Shown: positions 27,923-38,156 of the stretch, one piece after another
How positions within the stretch are numbered: the first letter of the stretch is position 1
Layout of the letters: every line of letters starts with the position of its first letter
NCBI GenBank assembly: GCA_913043235.1
Contig: CAJWLO010000019.1
Span: 1 to 51,760 of the forward strand
Origin: an uncultured Fidelibacterota bacterium
GTDB lineage: Bacteria > Fidelibacterota > Marinisomatia > Marinisomatales > UBA1611
DNA length: 51,760 bases
Direction of reading: 5' to 3'
Notes under the pieces: model-generated
The model's input: only the letters and a program-made list of their open reading frames with translations
The model's database searches: none
What the model was told of the DNA's origin: nothing
Translations under genes and position numbers: made by a program

Positions 27923-28750
27923 TTATTGCAGCGGACGATACCGCTGAATTACCAAACTAGGAGGATTTGTAGGCTTTATGGTTAGTTTTACAGGGTGTTG
28001 ATGGCCCTGAGTGTTAATTGTGTAACCGTTGATGAAAATTGATAGTCCTGCTGTATGCGTAAAAAGCAGTTCTGATCTAGTTTTAAACTTTTCTAGTGTT
28101 TTTTCAACATCAGGTAGCAACCTGTAGCTTATAGGATTGGCGACACCATTCTTGAAAGAAAATGCTGTTTCTTTCCTAGGGATCAATTTGATGGTAAATG
28201 GTGGATCAGTAGGTAAGAGTTCCTCGCTAAATTGGTCCTGATGATATCCTGATACCAAATCCTCATTGGAAATGATCTGTGTATGGTTTTGCAGCATAGC
28301 TCCATATTCACTAATCACAGCAGAACTTTCCTGATTAAATATTTTTTGGGATATAATGATGACAAAAATAAATATAATTAGTAATACACCAGCTTTTATA
28401 AGATCCTGGCGGGTTTTCTGATTTGGGTACCCTGACATCAATTGGTCCAACCTAGTTATCTCCACATCTTCAATTGGATCTTCTTTTATGCTTGCCATTG
28501 AGGAAATTGGAGAAGCTGATGTTCCCAAAAATGAATCTAGTTGTTCTAGTGCACGGTCGGCATTACCACCAATTTCATCAGCATAGGCTCTCAAAAATAA
28601 TCGCAAATATGGAATGGGTAAAATATCAAAATCCCCTGCTTCGACTGCACGTAGATAGCGAATGTTTATTTTGGTCCGATCGTGAATCTGTTCCAGGGAG
28701 ATTCCTTTCGATTTTCGCAATTCCTTTAATTCGATGTAAAATGTAGCCAT
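27923..28750 (-). CDS. rodZ: RodZ-like membrane protein with N-terminal helix-turn-helix
   Basis: RodZ links MreB filaments to the elongation machinery. Residues 5-70 are an Xre-type HTH (LRKSKGISLEQIHDRTKINIRYLRAVE, then FDILPIPYLRLFLRAYA), a typical RodZ start. One membrane helix lies at about 119-136. The outer part ends in a beta-rich domain (FINGYTINTQGHQHPVKLTI) similar to DUF4115. I use the ATG at 28750, since the upstream 15 residues add nothing to the HTH. The gene lies between arfB and the dcw promoter. No mreB gene is in the window. Confidence 0.85.
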   Translation of the reverse strand: MATFYIELKELRKSKGISLEQIHDRTKINIRYLRAVEAGDFDILPIPYLRLFLRAYADEIGGNADRALEQLDSFLGTSASPISSMASIKEDPIEDVEITRLDQLMSGYPNQKTRQDLIKAGVLLIIFIFVIIISQKIFNQESSAVISEYGAMLQNHTQIISNEDLVSGYHQDQFSEELLPTDPPFTIKLIPRKETAFSFKNGVANPISYRLLPDVEKTLEKFKTRSELLFTHTAGLSIFINGYTINTQGHQHPVKLTIKPTNPPSLVIQRYRPLQ

Positions 28751-28809
28751 AGCTCTAATGAGAAGTATGAAGTTACATGTCGCAATTCTCCTCACAAAAG
28801 AATGATTTT

Positions 28810-29232
28810 TTAATCATCAGACCTATTGGGAGATTGCCGGAGTTGTTTTTTCTGGCTTTTTATTTTTTTATTTTTCAATCGATTTTGATTTGCCTTTTCT
28901 GGGACCTTTGATTTTTTGCGAAGTTTGGGACGTTTTGCTGCATCTGTAAATAAGTTCACGAGCCGTTCGAATGCAGCTTTTTTATTCCTAGATTGAGATC
29001 GATAATTTTGTGCTTTAATAATGATGACTCCATTTTTGTTCATCAGGCGGCCGGCAACCTTTTTCAAACGTTGGATGAACCATCTGGGGTAATATTGCGA
29101 GTTTACAGTGTATTTAAGTATAATTGCAGTTGATACCTTATTAACATGCTGGCCACCAGGGCCAGAAGCACGTGCTGCTCTGTACTGAATTTCTTGACTA
29201 TTGATGCATATTTGAGCAGTAATCTTGATTAT
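28810..29232 (-). CDS. arfB: Ribosome rescue hydrolase ArfB with apparent AUA start
   Basis: ArfB (YaeJ) enters stalled ribosomes and hydrolyses the peptidyl-tRNA with its GGQ motif. The frame reads IKITAQICINSQEIQYRAA, then SGPGGQHVNKVSTA with the GGQ at about 27-29. It ends in a long basic tail (residues about 105-140) of the kind that enters the mRNA channel. The total of 140 residues is the usual length. No ATG, GTG or TTG occurs between the upstream in-frame TAG and the GGQ. The codon at the position of the normal initiator Met is ATA (29232-29230), overlapping the maf stop as ATAA, with GGAA at a good distance upstream. The first in-frame ATG at 29067 would remove the whole catalytic domain. 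Confidence 0.88.
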   Translation of the reverse strand: MIKITAQICINSQEIQYRAARASGPGGQHVNKVSTAIILKYTVNSQYYPRWFIQRLKKVAGRLMNKNGVIIIKAQNYRSQSRNKKAAFERLVNLFTDAAKRPKLRKKSKVPEKANQNRLKNKKIKSQKKQLRQSPNRSDD

Positions 29233-29813
29233 AGTATTTCCAGTTGTTTTTTGATTCTACGGTATTCTTTAAAAAATGCCGCAAGGGGCAGACCCATTAC
29301 ATTAAAATAGCAGCCATCCACCTTTTTTACCTGGACAGAAAACCAGTCCTGTATCCCGTAACTTCCAGCCTTATCGAATGGTTTATAATTGTCAATATAA
29401 TAAAAGATATCAGAATCAGATAATGTGTTAAATGAAACTTCAGTTTGTTCATTTATAGTACGATCAATACCATATTTTTCATAGGAAAAATGTACACCAG
29501 TAACCACTTTATGGGCACGGCCGGAAAGACTTTTCAACATATGATAACTATCATTTTTGTTTTTAGGTTTACCTAAAATTTTATGATCCAGGACTACAAT
29601 TGTATCTGCTGCAACAATCAGAGACCGGGGATTGGATTTAGCCACATCCATTGCTTTTTCCTTTGCCCAGTATTTAGTAAATATTTCCGGGGACAAATTC
29701 AGAGATAAGTTTTCATGTATTTGGCTCGGGTATACTTCAAATTTCAAGCCAATTTGCTCTAAAAGCTGTTTTCTGCGTGGAGAACTGGAAGCCAGTATCA
29801 AGGGTAATTTCAT
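29229..29813 (-). CDS. maf: Maf-family nucleotide pyrophosphatase
   Basis: Maf proteins hydrolyse non-canonical or pyrimidine nucleoside triphosphates to monophosphates. The N-terminal LILASSSPRRKQLLEQIG is the family signature. IVAADTIVVLD carries the catalytic Asp, and GRAHKVVTGVHF and FDKAGSYGIQ complete the pattern. I use the ATG at 29813, since the extra 12 residues in the longer frame precede the conserved start and overlap porU. The downstream arfB is translationally overlapped. Confidence 0.93.
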   Translation of the reverse strand: MKLPLILASSSPRRKQLLEQIGLKFEVYPSQIHENLSLNLSPEIFTKYWAKEKAMDVAKSNPRSLIVAADTIVVLDHKILGKPKNKNDSYHMLKSLSGRAHKVVTGVHFSYEKYGIDRTINEQTEVSFNTLSDSDIFYYIDNYKPFDKAGSYGIQDWFSVQVKKVDGCYFNVMGLPLAAFFKEYRRIKKQLEIL

Positions 29814-29826
29814 AGGATATCCCTCA

Positions 29827-32800
29827 TTAAAATTTTGCACATCGCCCAATATATGTTTCAGTATTTTTTAATCCTTTTGCCTTTAATCGATACAAATAAA
29901 CGCCATTGGCCAACTGTCCACCGAAAGCATCATTACCATCCCAATCAATATAATGGTATCCAGGCTGAAGTGTAACCGTATCAAAGGATTTAATGCGGCG
30001 GCCACCCAGGGAGTATATGTCCAACTTCACTTTGGCGCTAGAGGTGATTTCAAAGGTAAATTGGGTCATGTTGGAAAATGGGTTGGGATAATTATAGACA
30101 TTATAAATCTTTAATTTAGATTCAAATATTCTCGATAATTGTATTTCCTGCTCACTAGGATTATTGGCATTATCCCAAGCTTTTACTAGAAGATGCAGTT
30201 TATCATCACCATTCAGAATATATATATCTATGGTGCCAGTGGTAATGCTATTCTGCTCGTAGTAGAACTGGTGAGTAATATTCTCTGTCAAATCTTTGTT
30301 CAAATCTGTTATCTGAATTTCATGACCGGTTTCGTTGGTTACATTGATGCCTATTGGGTCAGACAAGCGTAGGACCAGTGTTTCTTCCGTTGATAAGTGG
30401 TCTCCTGAGCGGAGAACCAGACCGGAGGATGTTTCAAAATTAATAATTGGTCCGTTCCCATCGGCGGTTGCCCCTCCACCTACCAGAGGAATCTGCTCCA
30501 TTACACCTATAGCATCCTTATTATTATCATACAGATAGACCATTAGTCGGGCTGGATCACTGGAGTAGGAAATATCCTGGGGGATACGTACCTGTCCGTT
30601 GTATTCTGCACCTTGGAAAGTGAATTGACCACGAAATAATACAGCACCAGGTAATGAATAGGATATACTATCCTGTTCAGAATTGATGGTATAATCTCTA
30701 GTTACATTGCGCTCTGCATCCAGAAGAGAAACAAAACCATAGCCTGATCCTGTGTTAAGTTGCTGCTGACCGGAAAAAGATGCTGTTGCCAGAGTCCGTA
30801 AAGTATCCGGAGTAATAGAGGTAAGAGGAGCTAATGCACTGGGGATTGGCAAAGACATAGCAGGATCACCAAATAAATGGAAATATTCACTTTCGCTGGT
30901 TCCATCTTTTATAGCTTGCAGGATTACTCCGATGGGAGCCGGTGAAACAGACTCATTGGCAAACAAAGTTCGGAAAAGATTCTGAGTATAACGCTCATTG
31001 CCTGTAACAGTAATTGCGCGGGTTGTTGAAATAATCATTGAAGCAGCGTTCAGGGGCTGGCGGATCAGTTCCTCTGCAAAGGATTCAGTGAGAGGGTCAT
31101 CAAAGTGTCCGAAAGAGCAGGTGCCAACGATCCATAGCGGAAGCTTTAATCCGGTATTGATATTGTTGATATCACCACGGTCTAGATATAGAAGTTTTTC
31201 TTGCGCCAGCTGGTATGGTGAGCCGTGGCCGATGTAAGATATAATTGAAGTGCCTGCATTCAATTTATCAAAAAGTGCCTGTGTTGCATTTGGTTTAATG
31301 ACACCATAGGCTGAAGCATCGCTAACCTCTGGAAATTCCATCATATACAATTTATCAGTATAAATAGAAGAAGGGATCAGTGTTGCCAGTTCTTCTGAAT
31401 TTAAGGTATGTGACTTTCCTGTTGAAACGGAGCCATGACTGGGTTCCGGTCGGGCAGCGTCATCAGCAATAAGAGTGACTGTTTGACGCCAGGGTCCAAA
31501 TTCAGGATTTGTTTCTAGGGCAACAATCTTTTCAACGAAATCAGCCACTTCATTCTTATTCCTCGCTGGAAAGCGCCCAAGTGCAATTTCTGGTAAGTTA
31601 CCGTACAAAGTAGCTAAACGGTCATCGGAAGCATATGACCTAGTACCTGGAACCTGTATTGTGGGTACAACAATTGTGGAATGTCCTGTGATATTCCGGT
31701 AGTCGTAGCCGCCATCCCCAAGAAGTAAGGCAGCAAAAGGGGCAGGAGTTTGCCAGTTTTCTTGGGTCCACTGGATGAAAGTACGGATAGCCATGGGATC
31801 AGAATTGCCACCCGAAAATTCATCGTAAACAGTCTCCAGGCTTGCATAGACTGCTGGAGATCGCAATTCCTTCAGTAACTGTGTGGCAGGCTCAAATTCA
31901 GTTGGTCCAATTATAATATAATCGGCCTGAATAGTTGTATTGCGCAGACTGGTAACTAGGAAATTTGGTTCCAATACCAATCCAGTTATTTCCGGTATAT
32001 TATTTGAGGCAAAAATTACAAAACGCCCCATGGTATCAGGGTATGCAGCCCATTCCGCGTAACCATTTGGAGAAATTGGAACATTTTTAGGCACTGCAGG
32101 GTTGGATATTTCCCATAGGGAATGAATCATAGAAAATGTTCCAGAAAATATAAATCTAACATTTTGTCCTATTACAGGAGAACAAAATTCAAAACTTTCA
32201 TTAAAGATTAAATCTCGTCCATACTGTAATTCGAAATAATCAAGGTAAGGTGCTGAATTCTCATCAGTGGATGAATTAACGAAATGAAAATAATTAGTAC
32301 CATTAATGGGGGTAATATCCGCAGACAGATCAGAAATAGTGCGTGTTCCTGTTCCAGACCACATCACTGTATTACCAATTTGGCTACCATTGATATTATT
32401 ATGATGAAGAGATACCGAATGACTGGCAATCGTTGTTTTTGAAAGGGAATGCCCTTTTAAGGCTGCTTTAATCTCAATATCAACACCAGCCTTGGGAAAT
32501 GGTATGGGTGCAATAATAGCCTGTGATCCGCTGGCTGGAATAGTATTACCTAGCCATAAGGTTCCGGATGCATTTAGGTTAATCAAATCTGTTTCACTAT
32601 GAAGAAAAGCGTTACCGTAATCGAGTGAAAGATTCACTGCCTCTGGTGGTTGATCAGTATCTATACGTTTGCCGCGTACAGAGGGATCATCAGGAATGAA
32701 AAGCCAGGTTTTATTGTTTTTAAAGTATAGGTTTTGGTGCCAGATGATTTCTTGCCTTTTAATGTCAAACCCAGAGGAGCCACGTCCATAAAGAATAATT

Positions 32801-33546
32801 TTATCCCCACTATCAAAAGAACCATCCGCTTCTCCAATGATTTGTATAGCAACCTCAACGAGGTTATCTGGTATGACTTGGTTTGTTTCCTGGGTTCTGC
32901 TTCGACCGAGTTCCGAACTCATATAAAGTTGGAAAGACCTAGGATCCAATTCATCTAGGTTGGAAATAGTAGCAGAAAGTTCCGCAGGTGAAATGGAAGT
33001 GATGCCATCTTCAATTAAATGAAAGGATAGCCATTTTCCAGATGGGAGATCAAATACTTTTTGCAATATTTTAGGATCTTTATGAATCCACTTTTTGGCT
33101 GTATTCCAGTTAATAACTCGGTTCTCCAAAAGCATTTTCTCTGTTCGGTTGGATTGACGGTAATGGCTAATAGGAGTGTCAAATTCGATTCGGATTGTGA
33201 TCATTTGAAAATAGTGACCTTCTTCATTTAATGGGTAAATAGTCAAAATTGCTGTTTCGAGATTCTGGATCTTCTGCTGCTGACTCCAGAAAAATGATTT
33301 ATTATTTTTCACAATTTCCATTCGAAAAGGTATTTCGGTCCTTTGTTCAAATTGAATATTTGTTATGGGAATATTTTTACTAGGTAGACCTACCATTATA
33401 CGTGTTGGAAAAAGGTCGGATTCTGTTCTAGCATTTATACGAAGTTGAATTAAAAGTTCATCCGGCCCATCTTTTATAATGGATTTTGTCACTCTACCAA
33501 AAAGTAGACCGGAAAAAAGCAAGGCTGGAATTAAGGTCCGAATCAT
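29827..33546 (-). CDS. porU: PorU-like type IX secretion C25 (gingipain-type) peptidase
   Basis: PorU is the surface sortase of the type IX secretion system: it removes the C-terminal signal of cargo proteins and attaches them to lipopolysaccharide. The product is about 1,240 residues with a signal peptide (MIRTLIPALLFSGLLFG). The long N-terminal beta region precedes the C25 caspase-like domain, with the catalytic His in SYIGHGSPY (about residue 773) and Cys in VGTCSFGHF (about 806). The end has a type A sorting domain (NYPNPFSNMTQFTFEI, then GGQLANGVYLYRLKAKG). I chose the ATG at 33546 because it begins the signal peptide. No other por/gld gene is nearby. It could also be a C25 peptidase that is cargo rather than the sortase, but size and neighbours favour PorU. 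Confidence 0.88.
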   Translation of the reverse strand: MIRTLIPALLFSGLLFGRVTKSIIKDGPDELLIQLRINARTESDLFPTRIMVGLPSKNIPITNIQFEQRTEIPFRMEIVKNNKSFFWSQQQKIQNLETAILTIYPLNEEGHYFQMITIRIEFDTPISHYRQSNRTEKMLLENRVINWNTAKKWIHKDPKILQKVFDLPSGKWLSFHLIEDGITSISPAELSATISNLDELDPRSFQLYMSSELGRSRTQETNQVIPDNLVEVAIQIIGEADGSFDSGDKIILYGRGSSGFDIKRQEIIWHQNLYFKNNKTWLFIPDDPSVRGKRIDTDQPPEAVNLSLDYGNAFLHSETDLINLNASGTLWLGNTIPASGSQAIIAPIPFPKAGVDIEIKAALKGHSLSKTTIASHSVSLHHNNINGSQIGNTVMWSGTGTRTISDLSADITPINGTNYFHFVNSSTDENSAPYLDYFELQYGRDLIFNESFEFCSPVIGQNVRFIFSGTFSMIHSLWEISNPAVPKNVPISPNGYAEWAAYPDTMGRFVIFASNNIPEITGLVLEPNFLVTSLRNTTIQADYIIIGPTEFEPATQLLKELRSPAVYASLETVYDEFSGGNSDPMAIRTFIQWTQENWQTPAPFAALLLGDGGYDYRNITGHSTIVVPTIQVPGTRSYASDDRLATLYGNLPEIALGRFPARNKNEVADFVEKIVALETNPEFGPWRQTVTLIADDAARPEPSHGSVSTGKSHTLNSEELATLIPSSIYTDKLYMMEFPEVSDASAYGVIKPNATQALFDKLNAGTSIISYIGHGSPYQLAQEKLLYLDRGDINNINTGLKLPLWIVGTCSFGHFDDPLTESFAEELIRQPLNAASMIISTTRAITVTGNERYTQNLFRTLFANESVSPAPIGVILQAIKDGTSESEYFHLFGDPAMSLPIPSALAPLTSITPDTLRTLATASFSGQQQLNTGSGYGFVSLLDAERNVTRDYTINSEQDSISYSLPGAVLFRGQFTFQGAEYNGQVRIPQDISYSSDPARLMVYLYDNNKDAIGVMEQIPLVGGGATADGNGPIINFETSSGLVLRSGDHLSTEETLVLRLSDPIGINVTNETGHEIQITDLNKDLTENITHQFYYEQNSITTGTIDIYILNGDDKLHLLVKAWDNANNPSEQEIQLSRIFESKLKIYNVYNYPNPFSNMTQFTFEITSSAKVKLDIYSLGGRRIKSFDTVTLQPGYHYIDWDGNDAFGGQLANGVYLYRLKAKGLKNTETYIGRCAKF

Positions 33547-33687
33547 AGTCAAAAAATTACGCTGTACACCGTTGAACTGCATTGGAAAGTATCTGTTTAT
33601 CTGGGTAAGTTGCGCAATACCTTTTATCATGAAAGCCTATATTTTATGTTCCCAAATCCATATTAATGATATAGAGAAGAGAAGTAC

Positions 33688-35946
33688 ATGTTTGACTTGG
33701 AAATGATCAGAAGTGTCTATGCCCGCATGCCTCAACGGATCGAGGCCGCAAGAACTGCTACAAAGAAACCTCTCACTTTTGCAGAGAAGATACTTTATAC
33801 ACATCTACATCACGGTTTGGCCAAGAAGGCTTTTAAAAGGGGCGTATCTTACGTGGAATTTACCCCAGACCGGGTAGCGATGCAGGATGCGACTGCGCAA
33901 ATGGCCCTGCTCCAGTTCATGATGGCTGGAAAAAAGAAAGTTGCAATACCTTCAAGCGTCCATTGTGATCACCTCATTCAGGCAAGAAAAGATGCCAGCA
34001 CTGATCTTTCCCAGGCTATAGATGTGAATGGTGAAGTCTACGATTTTCTGGAATCGGTCTCCAACAAATATGGCATCGGATTCTGGAAACCGGGTTCTGG
34101 GATCATTCATCAGGTGGTTCTGGAGAATTACGCTTTCCCCGGTGGTATGATGATTGGTACTGATAGCCATACGGTGAATGCTGGCGGGCTGGGTATGGTG
34201 GCCATCGGTGTTGGGGGTGCTGATGCAGTAGATGCTATGGCAGGAATGCCCTGGGAGCTGATGTTTCCAAAATTGATTGGTGTGAAGCTTAAAGGCGAGT
34301 TGGATGGATGGACTTCTGCCAAGGATGTTATCTTGAAGGTAGCTGGAATCTTGACCGTAAAAGGTGGAACTGGTGCGATCGTGGAGTATTTTGGTCCTGG
34401 TGCCGATAATCTGTCCTGTACCGGTAAAGGAACCATCTGCAACATGGGTGCAGAGGTAGGTGCTACTACATCTATATTTGCCTATGATGAAAATATGGGT
34501 AAATATTTGCGGGCCACCGGACGCAGTTCAGTGGCAGAATTGGCAGATGAAATGGTTGAACACCTGCGTTCGGATGCAGATGTTTATACCAATCCAGACC
34601 AATATTATGATGAGGTCATTGAGATTAATCTCAGAGAATTAGAACCGCACTTGAATGGCCCTTTTACCCCTGATCGAGCTACTCCTATCACAGAAATGAA
34701 AATGGAAACTGAAAAAAATGGATGGCCTACAAAAGTGGAGGTAGGTCTGATTGGCTCTTGCACCAATTCCTCCTACGAGGATATTTCTCGGGCAGCTTCT
34801 GTTGCTAGTCAGGCAGTAAAAAAAGGGCTTACTACCAAAGCTAAATTCACTATCACGCCAGGTTCCGAGCAGATTCGATACACTATTGAACGGGATGGAT
34901 TTATTCACATTTTTCAACAATTGGGTGCTAATGTGTTTGCCAATGCCTGCGGACCCTGCATTGGTCAGTGGGCTCGAAGTGGCGCGGATCACGAAAAGAA
35001 AAATACAATAGTCCACTCTTTTAACCGTAATTTTTCCAAACGGGCGGATGGTAATCCAAATACCCACGCTTTTGTAGGATCCCCAGAACTGGTAACCGCT
35101 TTGGCTATTTCTGGCGACCTAACCTTTGATCCAAGGCGGGATTCTCTAGTTAATAAGCAAGGTGAAAAGGTATACCTAGATGCACCCAAAGGCCTTGAAC
35201 TTCCTTTGGATGGTTTTGCTGTGGAAGATTTGGGCTACCAGAAGCCAGCGATTGAGAGTGATTGCATTGAGATAAAAGTAAATCCACTATCTAAACGCTT
35301 GCAATTATTAATCCCATTCGACCCTTGGGATGGTGAAAATATATCAGGGATAAAATTGCTCATCAAAGTCAGGGGAAAGTGTACCACAGATCACATTTCT
35401 ATGGCCGGTCCTTGGTTGCGTTTTCGGGGTCACTTGGATAATATTTCGGAAAATATGCTCACTGGAGCAGTGAATTTTTTTAATAATCAGGCCAATGCTG
35501 TGAAGAATCAGTTAACAGGAAAATACGGTCCTGTTCCTGCGGTACAGCGGGCCTATAAAAAATCAGGAATCCCAACCATTGTGATAGGCGATGAGAATTA
35601 TGGTGAAGGATCTTCCAGAGAACATGCGGCTATGGAGCCCCGGCATCTTGGTGTAAGGATAATACTTGTACGTTCATTTGCTCGGATCCATGAGACTAAC
35701 TTGAAAAAACAGGGAATGTTGGCTCTGACCTTTAAAGACAAAGCTAATTATGATATAATTCAGGAAGATGATACCTTTTTTACTGTGGATTTGGACGATT
35801 TTTCACCAGGTAAACAGTTAATATTAAAGGTTCGACATGCTGATGGTTCATTTGATACTATTCTATGTAATCACACCTATAATGATACCCAGATTGAATG
35901 GTTTAAGGCAGGTTCAGCTCTTAATCTTATTCGGGCACAGCAATGA
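33688..35946 (+). CDS. acn: Aconitate hydratase (mitochondrial-type)
   Basis: Aconitase interconverts citrate and isocitrate in the TCA cycle with a 4Fe-4S cluster. The three cluster Cys are in [10 protein letters not shown] (about C358) and [10 protein letters not shown] (about C420 and C423). The 752-residue length and motifs such as [30 protein letters not shown] match the mitochondrial ACO2 type rather than AcnA or AcnB. The C-terminal swivel domain has [22 protein letters not shown]. It is divergent from porU and is followed by serA 21 bases later. Confidence 0.97.
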   Translation: MFDLEMIRSVYARMPQRIEAARTATKKPLTFAEKILYTHLHHGLAKKAFKRGVSYVEFTPDRVAMQDATAQMALLQFMMAGKKKVAIPSSVHCDHLIQARKDASTDLSQAIDVNGEVYDFLESVSNKYGIGFWKPGSGIIHQVVLENYAFPGGMMIGTDSHTVNAGGLGMVAIGVGGADAVDAMAGMPWELMFPKLIGVKLKGELDGWTSAKDVILKVAGILTVKGGTGAIVEYFGPGADNLSCTGKGTICNMGAEVGATTSIFAYDENMGKYLRATGRSSVAELADEMVEHLRSDADVYTNPDQYYDEVIEINLRELEPHLNGPFTPDRATPITEMKMETEKNGWPTKVEVGLIGSCTNSSYEDISRAASVASQAVKKGLTTKAKFTITPGSEQIRYTIERDGFIHIFQQLGANVFANACGPCIGQWARSGADHEKKNTIVHSFNRNFSKRADGNPNTHAFVGSPELVTALAISGDLTFDPRRDSLVNKQGEKVYLDAPKGLELPLDGFAVEDLGYQKPAIESDCIEIKVNPLSKRLQLLIPFDPWDGENISGIKLLIKVRGKCTTDHISMAGPWLRFRGHLDNISENMLTGAVNFFNNQANAVKNQLTGKYGPVPAVQRAYKKSGIPTIVIGDENYGEGSSREHAAMEPRHLGVRIILVRSFARIHETNLKKQGMLALTFKDKANYDIIQEDDTFFTVDLDDFSPGKQLILKVRHADGSFDTILCNHTYNDTQIEWFKAGSALNLIRAQQ

Positions 35947-35967
35947 TTAGTTAAATTTGATGAATAA

Positions 35968-37548
35968 ATGAAAATATTAGTTTCTGATCCAATCACTGAA
36001 GCGGGTCTTGCGATTCTGGTGGACGCCGATCTGGATGTGGTTTATTTGCCGGAAGCAGATTCGGAAGAAAAAAACCAAGCTGCCGAAAATATTCACGGTT
36101 GGATTGTAAGAAGTGGTACTAAGGTTTCTGCAGAAGCAATTTACTCAGCCAAACATCTGATGGTGATTGGTCGTGCAGGGGTGGGAATTGATAATATTGA
36201 TATCGACGCGGCTACACGTAAAGGGGTGGTTGTGATGAATACACCAGATGTGAATACCATTTCAGCAGCGGAGCATACTATTGCAATGATGCTAGCTCTT
36301 TCTCGAAATATTCACACTGGTCATAGTGACTTGGAAAAAGGTAAATGGAACAGACACCAGCTGTTGGGTACGGAGCTGAAAAATAAAACCCTTGGTGTAG
36401 TAGGCTTGGGTAAAATCGGACGACAGGTTCAGAAGCGCTGTCAATCCTTTGGTATGCAAATCCTTGGATACGACCCCTATGTAAGCCAAGACCAATTTAG
36501 TGAAAATGAAGTAAAAATTGTAGACCTGGATATATTAACCGCAACTGCGGATTATATTACAGTTCATGTTCCTGTAACAGATAACACCAGAAACCTTTTC
36601 AACTATGAGCGCCTTAAACAGATGAAAAATACCGCCCGGATTATTAATGTGGCTCGTGGCGGGATCATTAATGAAAAGGATTTAGCTAAGGTACTCAATG
36701 AAAATAAAATTGCTGGAGCTGCCATTGACGTATTTGAGTCTGAACCCATTGATGGTACTCATCCTTTGGTGGGCTTGTCTAATATAGTTTTAACACCACA
36801 CTTGGGTGCTTCTACTAAGGAAGCGAAAGAGGGTGTCAGCAGGGCAATATGTACCCAAGTACGGAATTATCTAATCCATGAAAAACTTAATAACGCTGTG
36901 AACATGCGCTTGTCTGATCTATCCATATTAAAAGAAATGCAACCATACCTTGATTTATCTGTATTGTTGGGCCAATTGCAGGCCCAGCTAGTGGACGGCC
37001 CCATTCATGATGTTTTCCTGAGATGTTCCGGTTCAATGGAGGATACCAGGCCGATTTTACTTGCTTTTTTAAAAGGATTGTTGAATACACGTGTTCCTGA
37101 GCGTATCAATTACATTAATGCTGAAGCAATAGCCAAAGACCTTGGATTAAACCTTCAGATCACTTACACAAATACGGATACCAATTATACAAATCTGATT
37201 TCCACAATTGTGTGCGTCAATGGTCAGAAACAGCAATTAGATGGAAGTATATTTGATCAAAGTCGTCTGCGCCTTGTGAATGTGAACGGATATGAAATGG
37301 AGGTGAAACCGCATGGGACCATGCTTTTTATCGAGAATCGAGATATGCCCGGTGTCATTGGCCATGTGGGCTCATTCCTAGGTGCAGAAAATATTAACAT
37401 TGCTGCTTATTTACTCAGTCGTGCTGCTGAGGATGGTTCGGCATTTTCTGTGGTTAGGGTAGACAGTCAATTATCAAAAGATCAATTAACCGACTTGGCT
37501 GAGATTGAGCATATTGAATCTATAAAACAAATCCATGTTGCAAAATGA
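35968..37548 (+). CDS. serA: D-3-phosphoglycerate dehydrogenase
   Basis: SerA oxidises 3-phosphoglycerate, the first step of serine synthesis. Residues 1-310 are the NAD-dependent 2-hydroxyacid dehydrogenase: LGVVGLGKIGRQV binds NAD, with NVARGGIINE, DVFESEP and LTPHLGASTKEA holding the Arg, Glu and His of the active site. An intervening domain follows, and the last 75 residues are an ACT domain (FIENRDMPGVIGHVGSFLG) that usually senses serine. The length of 526 is the long, feedback-regulated form. No serB or serC is in view. Confidence 0.96.
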   Translation: MKILVSDPITEAGLAILVDADLDVVYLPEADSEEKNQAAENIHGWIVRSGTKVSAEAIYSAKHLMVIGRAGVGIDNIDIDAATRKGVVVMNTPDVNTISAAEHTIAMMLALSRNIHTGHSDLEKGKWNRHQLLGTELKNKTLGVVGLGKIGRQVQKRCQSFGMQILGYDPYVSQDQFSENEVKIVDLDILTATADYITVHVPVTDNTRNLFNYERLKQMKNTARIINVARGGIINEKDLAKVLNENKIAGAAIDVFESEPIDGTHPLVGLSNIVLTPHLGASTKEAKEGVSRAICTQVRNYLIHEKLNNAVNMRLSDLSILKEMQPYLDLSVLLGQLQAQLVDGPIHDVFLRCSGSMEDTRPILLAFLKGLLNTRVPERINYINAEAIAKDLGLNLQITYTNTDTNYTNLISTIVCVNGQKQQLDGSIFDQSRLRLVNVNGYEMEVKPHGTMLFIENRDMPGVIGHVGSFLGAENINIAAYLLSRAAEDGSAFSVVRVDSQLSKDQLTDLAEIEHIESIKQIHVAK

Positions 37549-37628
37549 ACACATATCCATTTTAAAGAGATTTATTGTAATTTCAGTAGTATAAAACAAA
37601 ACATAAATAGATTGAACATATTAATACC

Positions 37629-38078
37629 GTGTCTAAGCTCTGGGAAGATTTAAAAGATAACATGAGAGAATGGAGTAGTTCTGCCGTTGAAAAAGCCGAA
37701 GAAATGAGCCGTGCAGCCATGTCCAAGACGGAGGAATTAACCCGTATTTCAAAAATCAAGTTCGAAATACATCAACTGCAGCGAGATGTGGAGCGGGCCT
37801 ATGAAGAATTGGGGCGCTTAGCCTATACCCATACGAAAAATGATCATGTGGCTACTTTTTCCGGCCATACAGAGTTTTTTGATATTGTGAACAGAGTGGA
37901 TGAATTGAGTGATTCAATCAAGGTAAAAGAAAATGAAATCGATGCAGTGAAAAAAGAATATGGTCTGGATGATTTGGAAATCAATAGTAAATTAGATGAA
38001 TCTGAATCAACCAATACTGAACCTGTTGGTGTTACCCAAGTTTCCGATGAAACTGTGGAAATAGACGAAAAAGTATAA
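37629..38078 (+). CDS. Coiled-coil protein of unknown function
   Basis: I do not recognise a family. The 149-residue product has a GTG start and no signal peptide or membrane segment. Residues 10-60 and 85-115 are helical, with charged heptad patterns (KFEIHQLQRDVERAYEELGRLAYTH). The C-terminus is acidic and Thr/Ser-rich. The pattern resembles small bacterial proteins that sit under the membrane as scaffolds, but this is inference. The next gene, an M23 peptidase, has its own promoter. Confidence 0.75.
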   Translation: MSKLWEDLKDNMREWSSSAVEKAEEMSRAAMSKTEELTRISKIKFEIHQLQRDVERAYEELGRLAYTHTKNDHVATFSGHTEFFDIVNRVDELSDSIKVKENEIDAVKKEYGLDDLEINSKLDESESTNTEPVGVTQVSDETVEIDEKV

Positions 38079-38101
38079 TACTACTGCGATTTATAAATCC
38101 T

Positions 38102-38130
38102 TTGGCATAAAACCAATTTTAATGTAAAAT
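38102..38130 (+). promoter_or_regulatory. Promoter of the M23 peptidase gene
   Basis: TTGGCA at 38102-38107 and TAAAAT at 38125-38130 are exactly 17 bases apart, each one mismatch from the sigma-70 consensus. The ATG of the peptidase follows 26 bases after the -10, with a purine-rich AAGGGAAAAAG between. Confidence 0.65.
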
Positions 38131-38156
38131 CTCGTTCTGTAAGGGAAAAAGCGGAC

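Noticed and set aside
28810-29067. An 85-residue basic protein starting at the ATG at 29067
   Set aside because: It is the C-terminal part of ArfB; the upstream frame carries the intact GGQ domain.
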